64,000 nt of DNA from assembly GCA_002917075.1 (NCBI GenBank), contig NTMA01000009.1, positions 496,001 to 560,000 of the forward strand, in the 5' to 3' direction. Of this stretch, positions 55,001-64,000 are shown piece after piece (the first letter of the stretch is position 1; each line of letters opens with the position of its first letter). Made by a program: the position numbers and the translations under genes. This DNA comes from Hawksworthiomyces lignivorus (Eukaryota > Ascomycota > Sordariomycetes > Ophiostomatales > Ophiostomataceae). Under the pieces are notes generated by a model. That model had not been told where the DNA came from, made no database searches, and saw only the letters and a list, made by a program, of their open reading frames with translations.

Positions 55001-56223
55001 AATGGGCGATGAGGCGCGCAGCAGCGTCGCCAAGGACTTCCTGATGGCCGTCCTCTACGGCACGAGCCAGTCGGTCGTCATCTTCGGGTCGGCCCTCATA
55101 TTCTGGTACGGCGGGTCCAAGCTGCTGCCCTCGGGGGTCTACACCGTGCAGAAGTTCCTGACCTGCTTCGTCGCCACCACGTACGCGGCCCAGTCGGCCG
55201 GCGGCATCTTCTCGTACGCGCCGGACCTGGCCGGCGCTCAGGAGGCCGTCAACAAGCTGCGCCGCCTGCTGGCCGCGGTCCCGCGCATCGACGTCGGCGC
55301 GGACGCAGGCGATCCGGCGGACGGCATCGCCGGCGACGCCGAGCTGCGCGACGTCGACTTCGCCTATCCCTCGGAAGAGGAAGGCAAGGCGCATCTGGTG
55401 CTCCGCCAGGTATCGCTCCGGGCCGGCTCCGGCCGCTTGATCGCCCTCGTGGGCGCCAGCGGCAGCGGCAAGAGCTCCGTGCTCAACCTTCTCGAGCGCC
55501 TGTACGACCCGCGCGGCGGCGCCGTGCTGGCCGACAGCCGCGACATCCGCCAGTTCAACCTCCAGGACTACCGCCGGCAGCTGGCTATCGTCGAGCAGGA
55601 CGCTGTGCTGTACAGCGGGTCCATCAGGGAAAACGTCATTGGTGACAAGGAGGTGGATGAGCGCGACATTGAGCGGGCCTGTCGCGATGCTAATATCTGG
55701 GAGTTTGTGGTAAGCAGATCTCCCATCCGGAGCCCGGGCCAATTCGAAGCTGACATTGGAATCCAGGAGTCTCTTCCTGACGGCATCAACACCCTCGTCG
55801 GCCCTCGCGGCAGCCAGGTGTCGGGCGGCCAGAAGCAGCGTCTCGCCCTGGCCCGCGCTCTCCTGCGCGATCCCAAGATTCTGTACGTGGCCCTTTTTTG
55901 ATGTCCTTGTTCTCCTTTCCCTTTCTCTTTCCTATTCCCACTTGCGGCAGTCGTCTAATTAGCTAACAACTCGCAGGCTCCTCGACGAAGCCACCTCTGC
56001 CCTCGACTCGCGCTCCGAGCACGTGGTCCAGCAGGCACTAGCTGCTGCGACCGAGGGCCGCACCACCATTGCAGTGGCACACCGGCTGAGTTCCATCGCA
56101 CACGCGGACCGCATCTACGTCTTCGACAACGGCTCCATCGTGGAACAAGGCAACCATGCCGAGCTTATGGCTAAGCATGGGAGGTACTGGGAATATGTCG
56201 GGATGCAGAATCTAAGTGCTTGA
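52079..56223 (+). CDS. Full-size ABCB (MDR-type) transporter, second copy
   Basis: Six exons (52079-52318, 52393-52501, 52559-53691, 53748-55709, 55767-55882, 55977-56223) join in phase to 1,268 residues. The layout is TMD-NBD-TMD-NBD. NBD1: GPSGSGKSS near residue 420, LSGGQ near 533, [12 protein letters not shown] near 555. NBD2: GASGSGKSS near 1061, signature VSGGQ (first residue Val instead of Leu) near 1164, and [11 protein letters not shown] completed across the last intron. Both ATP sites keep the key Lys, Asp and Glu, so it should be active. Codon use is clearly more GC-rich than in the first ABCB gene, and the intron positions differ, so the two are not a recent duplicate pair. The likely role is export of toxic or signalling compounds under the divergent Zn2Cys6 regulator. 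Confidence 0.92.
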
Positions 56224-56507
56224 GGGACCCAGAAGGCTGTACACAAAATGCGCTACCGTTTGAAGGAGTGAGGAGCTTGGTCAGTTAATGAATGTGAGAT
56301 CTTTGTGGGGTAGAATATTATGGTGGACGTACCTCAATATCACGCTTCTCGTTGTTTCATTCTTGTATACTTAACTCCTGCGTCCTAGGACACAACAGTG
56401 GCCAGCACGAAAGAATGGCTAACACACAAAACATACCAGCCATTTTCTTTGTTATAAAACACGAATCTTGTCATTCTGACCCCTACTCATCTAGAGGGTC
56501 AAGCACA

Positions 56508-56571
56508 GGCGCTGCACATCCTCAGTACTGGCGCTAAGCACCTCTGCACTGGCGCTGAGCACCTCTGCACA
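56508..56571. repeat. 21-bp tandem repeat, three copies
   Basis: Two near-identical 21-bp units (56530-56550 and 56551-56571, GGCGCT.AGCACCTCTGCAC) follow a more divergent 22-bp copy at 56508-56529. Confidence 0.7.
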
Positions 56572-57377
56572 AGGTAGACTCTGCCTGCGCCACACCGGCA
56601 TATGTACCGCTTCAAAGACGGTAAATTTTGTATACTATAAAGGACAGGAGGAAGAGGTCCCGAATTTAGTTCAAGTAAGCTCTTAAAATCGATTACATTA
56701 ATAGAATCTTTCCGTATTAAAAGAGTACTTTGTAATAAATAATTAATAAAATGTAATGGGTTAAGGCCTTGCGGACGGCCCAGGGCGAGCCTATGGCCAG
56801 GAAGTAGGCCAGTAGGACGGCCGGGGTGGTAAATAATCAACCAGCTAACTTACCGGTCCACCGGCCCACTTGTCCCTGACAGGTCTCTACTTCAGTCAGG
56901 AGCGAAGTTTTTGGTAGTCGAGAGAGAATCTTCTTTTTTGGTATTTTTAGTCTTTTGTTAATTTAGGCCTATAGTTTTGTCTTAGGATTTCTCTGAGTTT
57001 ATTGTCAGTTGATTCCTTATATCTAATTGTTAAACCTGACACGGTATTACTACGGTGGATTCTTGGAACTACTGCTTACATAAGCATCACTATTATATAG
57101 GTTGAATTTTTCTAAACAAGAGGGTATAACTTACTAATCAGTAGGTTAGAATCTGGCCTAATTATGACCTAAAATAATATAGAGTGATTGGAAGGCTTGC
57201 CTACACTCGACGCTTGTCTACCCTCGAGGGTGCTTTGGTGTAGACCGTTGAGCTGGCAGGGGGTATTGCCATAGTGGTGAGTCGATTTTTGATTTTTCCC
57301 ATACAAAATCGATTTTGCGGAAAAATAATTTCGTGAGCACCCTGGCCTTTTCCAAAGCTCTGAATGCCAAGACGACG

Positions 57378-57421
57378 GTGGGACTGTGAGAAGCAGAAAA
57401 TTCTCTTCTCAACAGTCCCAC
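57378..57421. repeat. Strong inverted repeat (hairpin)
   Basis: GTGGGACTGT at 57378-57387 pairs with ACAGTCCCAC at 57412-57421, and GAGAAG (57388-57393) with CTTCTC (57405-57410) inside it. This leaves one unpaired A and an 11-base loop. It could be the tip of a mobile element or a structured transcript end. Confidence 0.65.
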
Positions 57422-57999
57422 ATTGGTCCCTATAGCTATACTGGTTGGTTAGTTATTGAATTTATAAGTTTGGTGTCAAATTTGACTATATTATAGGGCC
57501 TTATAGGCCCTACATGACCCGCAAGGCCCTAGTCAATTAGTGCTTACTCTGCTGTGACCTGTTGCTCTACAGTGCGGTGAGGTGCTGTAGCTCAACAAAT
57601 ATAATTATATAAATGACTAAGATAATTCTAAATTTAATCCAACAAAATAATTATTTAGATTGCGGGAGGAATGCAGAGAAGGTGACTCAATAAATGAAGG
57701 TTACAAATAATGATCTTTTAAATGCTTAAAAATATACTCTTACACGTTATTCTCAAGTGATAATATACAATTTACACTAACTGCCAACATGTCAGATTAA
57801 ATTCTCGAGCATACAAAGAGTTGGTCTAAGTCGGTACAGAGGAAGCGAAATAACCATCAAAGTAAAAACCTGGCCAGCTCCAGGCTATATATCCTTCAGC
57901 CAATATTGGGCTCAAAGCCCGGTATGGGTGTAAATACGTAAATTTATTCCATCCTAATAGTATATGAGGCATTTCGAAGACATCTGTGTATCAGTGCCA

Positions 58000-60900
58000 C
58001 TAATTAGTCTCCCAGAAGGCGCTTTCGAAGGCCGACGTAGGGACGCCCAAGGCTTCTCGGGTGCCTCGGACCGCGCCCTTTAACTGACCTAAGGAAATAT
58101 TTATATCTCTCTCTTCTATGCGGAGGATCGAATCTTTTCCGTCGACACACCACGTTATCTGCTTTGAAAAGCTTGTCTTAAGCCAATAGTAATATAATTT
58201 GCGGAACCGCGAGCCGTCAATCTTGCTTAAAATTGACGTGAGCTTCTTTTCTGGCAGAGGTGATGGCTGGCAGAGAATGTCCACTGCAGCAAGCCAAGCC
58301 TCATCTCCCAGATCCCCTAATATGTCTTCGATCTGTTGTAGTACGGTATTGGATAGGTCCGATTGTCGAGAGAAGATCTCTTTAATACCTTCATTTACTC
58401 TACCTCGGATTTTCAACCCAACCAGTAGCTCTGGAAGGGTTTCCGGCGGTAAGGCTGACTCCTGCACACGTAGAACTTGGACCGCCAAGATCCGGATGCG
58501 GCTGGTTGCATGGTCCAGGAATGAAGCCACCGATATAATAATATCCGGAGATAAGTCGAACCGATAGTGCAAGGCCATCAACGCGGACTCCTGCATGCGG
58601 TATTCGGAGGACTTTAGCATAGCTACTACCTCTGGCACGGCCTCGGTCGGCAACGTCGACTGCCGCCTCACAGCAGCTGCCGTAGTGGGCCACAAGTCTG
58701 GATATTTTTCATTGGATACAGTTATCATCTTCCGAAGGACATCCCATGGCAGATCTACCAAACTTATGATACCTGCTGCAGCTAACCGGATATCCACACT
58801 TGCATCGTCCAAATAGTTTGATATAGCTCTGATGATTTGCTCTGGCAATGACGATGGTGATGATAATGAAATGGTGCGCCTCAAGGTCTCTATCGCGGCA
58901 GACCGCACCTTTTCGTCTGTATCTTTCATTAGGGACACCAAATCCTGGAGAAGATCAATCGATGGGGCCGTCTGGTCAGGCCAGATGACCTCTCTAGGAT
59001 CCCATGCAGGCGGTGATTCCATAAAGATATCCAATTCTTCAAGGAGGCCATCAGCCGGCGTGACGGTCTTGTAAGGCCAGACGGCCTCTCCAGGATAGTG
59101 CGGAGATGGATTTCTCCATAGATCCAGCATTTTGCGTAGTATCGGTTCTGGGAGGCACTTTTGAGAGTTCATGGCGTATCTAGCAAAATCTCGCTTTGAC
59201 GGATCATCCAACAAAGCCGAAAGTTCTTGCAGGGTGTCGTCTCGAAATGCCGAGACATGGTAGCTCAGAAGCTTTGCTGCTGCTAAGCAGACGTTCGACC
59301 GAGGATCTTTCAACAGGGCCACCACCTCTCTCAGTTCATTATCCGGTAGCAGACCAATACCGCACAAAGCATCTGCTACATCCAGCGGATCGGTGCTGAC
59401 AGGGTCCTTCAACAGAGATACAAGTTTCGGAACTATCTCTAGTTGCGCGGCATGCTCTCTCAGGATTATCACAGCCCACACCCGGACGTTTTTATCCGGA
59501 TCTTTTAAAGAGGTCAACAACTTTTCCGTATGCTTTTTCTGAAGGACCTTTTTATACCTCACGGTATTCAATAAGCTGGTCACGGATAAACCGGTTACGG
59601 CAGTCCTGACGGATAGGTCCGGATCTTCCCACAGGGCCATTATTTTATCCACTACAATCTCAGGGAGGACCGACTGCCCGTACAAAACATCTGCCGTTTC
59701 GTACAGGCCCTTTTTGGCTAGATCACTGACTAGAGATAATACCTTTAGAATGACTTCTGTTGGTAAGGCTTTATGACTGCTAAGGAGGCTGGCAGCCCGC
59801 CTGCGGGCTGTTTCCGATGGATCTCTCAAAAAAGCGACTAGGTCCATAAGGATCGAATCGGGCAAAGACAATAACTGGCTCTGCAGGAATTTCCATGGTG
59901 ATTCGTCCGGATCGTTCAATAAAGCTACCACCTTGGGAAGATGCGTTCTTGGAAAAGCGTATCCATGACTTTTGAATATCTCGAATGCCGTAGCTCTTGA
60001 ATCTGCGGAAGCGCTTTCATTAATGCAGCTTGCTAGATATGCGGCCATATCGGGCGAAATCCTAGGCCGCCTGCTAAGCGACCGTGCGATGATAGTGCAC
60101 GTGGACGGAGGCTCGTCCTCCAAGATTTGCTGCAAAATGTGCTCTGGAGACTCTGACTGAAGGGCTCGGTCGGCATCACTTGTCAGCGTAGCTTCAAGCA
60201 CAACCCATCTCTTCAGCTGCTTCTCTAGGCCGTGACGGAGTGGGCTCACGTCCCAGGGTTTGGACGGCTGGGCCATGCGTGGGTCGATCGTTTCGACCAG
60301 GCAGCGCATGACCAGGCGTTGATGCGAGGGGCCTAGCAGGTCGAAAGGTTTAGCTTCAATGGCCTGGAAGAAGTCTTCTTCGCCGCCCTTAGCATGGAGC
60401 AGGCCGGCTACAAAGCGCCACATGATATCGTAGCGCAAGTTGTACTTCTCCTTGCTCAAGAAGTCTCGGGCAGTGGCTCGGGCATGCGGAAGCTCCTTGT
60501 CCGGCCAGTGCTGCACAAAGTATTGCGCTGCAAAATACTCTTGGAAAGTGAGATGCAAGAAGTGATAGTCGTTTCTCGAACTACTATCACCATCAGAGGT
60601 CCGAATGAACGAGAGCTTGTTCAGATCGGCGGAAGAGGCTTCAAATTCTAGTCTCGGCCTAGCAAGGTCTTTAGTGAGCACGTCTAGGCTGTCCCAGATC
60701 TCATCAAGGTATTCCCAGCTGAACTCTTCGGTGCCACTGCGGAGCCCCAAAAAGGCAAACGTCTGAAGCAAATTGGCTTCCCCTCGAACCCAGCGACGGA
60801 GTTCACTTGGCAATAATCTCGAGGCGTCACTCTCAGTGATAGGTCCTGTCGTACCGGGACGATGCTTCTGTAAACGGACGACGTCCTTCTTCCATATTGC

Positions 60901-63336
60901 GAGTTCCAGGGTGCTGTACAGCTCAGTCATGGTCTTGGGAACTCTCCTAGCGTCGAGGGCATCGACCTCAAAGCTGTAGCAGATGGCATCGAGTTGAATA
61001 GGGATTCGTGCTAGGCCTTCGATGGCCGGGTGGCTACTAATAAAGGCGTCGATATCGTCGGCTTTGTCTCGCGCCACAGCTTGGATATATTGCTTCACCT
61101 GCTTGGGATAGAATCCAAGCGTCTCCAGCTCGCGGTCAATATTTTTGATGTAATTTCGGCTCACTGCATAGGGCCGGGTGGTAATGATAGCCCGAGGTGC
61201 AGCCAAAAGCAGCCGAAGCAAGTTGGATTCTCCAACCTCATGGACCACTTCATCAAGGCCGTCGAGAATAAATAGCGTCTTGCTAGGGTTGCTTGATAAT
61301 GCTTCATTCAGTGCGTCGCCAAGCAGCTTGCCTTCCTCTCCGCTCTGAAAATACCGCCTGTGCAACATGGCCTCAATGCTATACTCCCTTTTGTCTTCGC
61401 CTTTGAGCTGGCGAAGCGGCAGCCAGATAATACGGTCAACGACGTCATCCCACATGCTGTTATGGATATAGTCATAAATGATCTTCTTGCAGAGCGTGCT
61501 CTTTCCCACACCGGCCCGGCCGCGAATGAGTACCCGACTAGGGCCCGGCTGTTCTGTGAAACGAAAAAGGTCAGCGAGAATGGCTATCGAGAGAAAGATG
61601 GGGCGTGAGTGTCATGTACCTGGCCTGTCCGGCGTTGGGTCAAATAGATTCGGCAAGGAGACGCTGATTGATTTGTCCGGCTCCCAGATGGCCAAGCGGC
61701 GGCGAAACGAGTTTGTTGCTGGCATCCCATTTCCCTGCGTTCCAACAGCTTGTTCATCAGTACCATCACTCTGCAGGATGGCCAGGTTGATGTAGCACTG
61801 CTCCATTGGCAAGCTCACGCCGCCCTGAAGTCGTTCGACTCTGAGCTGCCCGAGTGCCTTGTCGGTGTAGTAGTTTCGTATCGCCTGATCAGCGTAAAAG
61901 ACTTTCGCCTGGTCACAAGTCTGCCATGCCTTGCTCAGCAACTCACCATCTGGTTCCTCGAGTCGTATTTCCCGCTGTCCCACGCCAGTGCCGTAGGTTT
62001 TTGTATCGGAAAGTGACTTGGGTACCAATTTGCCTAGCCGTGACCTAGCTAGCAGTTGGTTGGTCTTGGATACTTTCTCCGGCATCTTCACCTTCGTGGT
62101 TAATTCTACCCACTGCCGTACACGATCAGACTTGGATTTGCTGCCATGTTCTTGTAGGAAGTCAACCAGCACCTTGGTAACACCGTCGTTAGGGCCATCA
62201 ATATGCACATCTCCTGTCTGCTCCAGCTGCGCGCAGAGCCCGCACAAGAAATGCTCATCCTCCTGGAATGGGAAATTTGTGCTCTCGAGCAAGCCTTTAA
62301 GGGTAAGGGTTGCCCTGCCCCGGATCAAGGGGTCCGTGAAGCGAAGTGCGAGATACCAAAACTTTGGTTTTAGCAGCTTCTTGCTGTCCTTGTACACTTC
62401 CGACGCACCAGACGCCAGGGTCAAAGCTTGTTCAAAGAACGGTTGCAGCTCTTCGATGACATCTGTGATGGCCTTGATCAAGTCCGGTATATTGATCGCT
62501 GCCTCCTCGATGCCGTGGAAAATCTTGGCGGGATCCAAGGAAGAGGCAGCACCGGCTAGCGTCGCCACGGCCGAGGCAGTTTTCCACAAGCTCTTGCCGA
62601 GTTTCTTCCAGGGATTCACGTCGCTGGGGATTCCGCGCAGAGCTTCCCGGGCATACTGCGCTGCCTGGGCGAGGCGCAGCTCGGAGCTCTCGCTCGCAGC
62701 CTTGAGCGTCTCGAGCAGCGATCGCACTGTCGCCTCTTCGCTGATACCTTTGAACTTGACTGCATTCATGGTGTCCAGCACGACTGACAGTGTGCGCAAC
62801 AGCGGGTACATGATATCTACGTCGGCCGCGACCGTAGCATTCTGGATGCGTACATTGATACTCATCAAGGCATGTCCGAAAGGGAGGCCTCGGATGGCTT
62901 CCGCTTGGGGGCAATGGAGCACCTCGTTGAAGGATGCTAGGAGTCTGACATCCGGAATCGAGCCGTCGCCCGAGCCTTGCGAAACTGCATTTGCAGAGGC
63001 TTCGAATAGCACTCGATAGCTGCTCTCGTCGACAATGATCGGTGATAGTGTGGCAGCTTCGACTGCGTACGATTTGTTTGAGAGGTTGTTTGAAAACTCC
63101 TGCACCATGGACTGCGCTATGGCGCGCAGTGCGAGAGCTTCCTGCTTCAGGGGTGTGGTCTTGTGGCTGTCCGGAATAGAGCTCAGCTCTCTCAAGCGCT
63201 GCACGAGTCCATCCGCTGTTCTCGGTCTAGGCGGGCACACGACCACTGCCATGGTATTTAGATGTAGCCGTCGGGTCTCGTGATTTAAGACGCGCCGTGA
63301 TGAAGTGTGGATATTTACTGGTGTGAAGTTAAACAT
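58000..63336 (-). CDS. NACHT NLR-like protein with C-terminal HEAT repeats
   Basis: Two exons, 63336-61620 and 61553-58000, with a 66-nt intron at 61619-61554 (CTGAC branch, TTTCACAG acceptor), give 1,756 residues. A second in-frame ATG at 63252 could be the real start (1,728 residues). Residues 1-570 are a helical region I do not recognise; its middle contains an alanine-rich, possibly amphipathic stretch ('ASAVATLAGAASSLDP'). The NACHT NTPase follows, with Walker A GRAGVGKST at 584-592 and 'LFILDGLDEV' as Walker B, then 'AIITTRPYAV' and a 'FLHLTFQEYFAAQYF' segment typical of NACHT proteins. The rest is built from HEAT/armadillo-type repeats ('VVALLKDPRSNVCLAAAKLL' style). Fungal NACHT-HEAT proteins are signal-sensing STAND NTPases linked to incompatibility or defence. 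Intact frames argue it is functional. Confidence 0.9.
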
Positions 63337-64000
63337 AAAAAAAATTACGATAGACAGGTTGGGGGGGCAAGGCTAGTAGTTAAGGCACCCTTGCCGCCCA
63401 GCCAAATTGACCGGGATCCTCATGATGGCGAGTGCATGTGCTGACTGAATCTAACCATGGTGCGGTGTGTTCTCGGCGGCAGGGGTCTGCCTTGCTCTTG
63501 GCATTCAATTACTTGATTCCTACTCGTCTTCCTCATTAGCTACTATTGGGCTCTAGTTACCTTAAACCACTATTTATTGATAGAAATCTATGCTATTGGT
63601 AGAGCACACTGCGTAACATCGCAGACTGCGACAACGGGGTTGGCTGTTTGGGTTTAGCGCCAGTAAGCAGCAAAGGACGGAATATTCTGTGGTCGAATCA
63701 CCCACCACCGCATTATCTTAATCTACTATGTTGTATTTCTACCGAGAGAATTAACAGCCTTACGCACCGTTGTAGCCAGCCATTGACCCGTCCGTCGTGT
63801 GGGGGGATTGACTGGTCAACTGGACCCTTAGATGCTATTTAGATGTGAACTTTGTTCGACTTGAGGCGCTGAAAACTAAATAAGGAGGGCTAGCTGTTAG
63901 ACAGAAATATGATTTTGCCGTGCTTGCTATATAAATTCAGGCCAACCAATCTTCCAGAAACAACAGTTCCCGACTTTGCATATAGGCCAAGATTCATCCT
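63337..64000. other. Intergenic region at the window edge
   Basis: Upstream of the NACHT gene. No coding sequence recognised. Confidence 0.4.

Larger units (their letters stand above)
56224..57999. other. Long AT-rich intergenic region with small repeats
   Basis: No gene recognised. It contains a 21-bp tandem repeat near 56508-56571 and a strong hairpin at 57378-57421. About 57430-57800 is AT-rich and may be a decayed element. Confidence 0.45.

Noticed and set aside
54576..55742. 388-codon minus-strand frame inside the second ABCB gene
   Set aside because: It is the antisense shadow of a GC-rich coding exon; the plus strand has all ABC motifs.
1..64000. tRNA, rRNA or CRISPR-like arrays
   Set aside because: None seen by eye on either strand; a covariance-model tRNA search would be needed to be certain.

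Overview
This window looks like a piece of a filamentous ascomycete (Pezizomycotina) nuclear genome. The genes carry short GT-AG introns, mostly 46-122 nt. The gene families are typical of that group: Zn2Cys6 regulators with fungal_trans domains, HET and NACHT NLR-type (STAND) proteins, full-size ABCB transporters, AA9 and AA13 lytic polysaccharide monooxygenases (LPMOs) and Sou2-like short-chain dehydrogenases. I cannot name the species. Exons were joined by hand, checking splice sites, reading phase and family motifs; no database search was run.

Layout. 0.7-2.7 kb (-): a regulator with two tandem Zn2Cys6 clusters. 3.2-7.6 kb (+): a large decayed gene resembling DUF6603 proteins. 8.7-10.0 kb (+): a five-exon NAD(P)-dependent aldehyde/ketone reductase. 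11.7-13.8 kb (+): a secreted, probably GPI-anchored multicopper oxidase, tail to tail with a full ABCB transporter at 14.0-18.0 kb (-). 19.4-20.4 kb (+): a phytanoyl-CoA dioxygenase-like enzyme. 20.9-21.6 kb (-): an AA9 LPMO. 22.5-34.1 kb: a compact apparent sugar/polyol catabolic cluster. 34.4 kb: a small doubtful gene. 36.4-39.8 kb (+): a HET/NB-ARC/TPR protein whose repeat array runs past its stop codon in another frame. 41.2-42.5 kb (+): a starch-active AA13 LPMO with a CBM20. 42.8-45.2 kb (-): a decayed TPR-SET methyltransferase gene. 46.5-48.1 kb (-): a DHA1-like MFS efflux transporter. 49.2-50.9 kb (-): a second type of Zn2Cys6 regulator, head to head with a second ABCB transporter at 52.1-56.2 kb (+). 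58.0-63.3 kb (-): a 1,756-residue NACHT protein with C-terminal HEAT repeats and an N-terminal region I do not recognise.

How genes work together. The clearest functional unit is the run at 22.5-34.1 kb: Zn2Cys6 activator, MFS sugar porter, SDR, a P-loop kinase of the uridine kinase/FrcK-like group, and, divergently, a zinc polyol dehydrogenase and a second SDR. A plausible reading is import of a sugar or polyol, oxidation/reduction to a ketose, and phosphorylation of the ketose. Five CreA-type motifs lie within 121 bp upstream of the porter, which fits carbon catabolite repression. The AA9 and AA13 enzymes near it fit a plant-polymer-degrading lifestyle. The 46-56 kb stretch (MFS, regulator, ABC) reads as an efflux/resistance neighbourhood.

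Decay. Three loci (DUF6603-like, TPR-SET and the tail of the HET NLR) carry stops or frameshifts. All five nonsense codons can be explained by single C:G to T:A transitions, four of them in CpA context. Three of the frameshifts sit in homopolymers, so assembly error must be excluded before they are called real.
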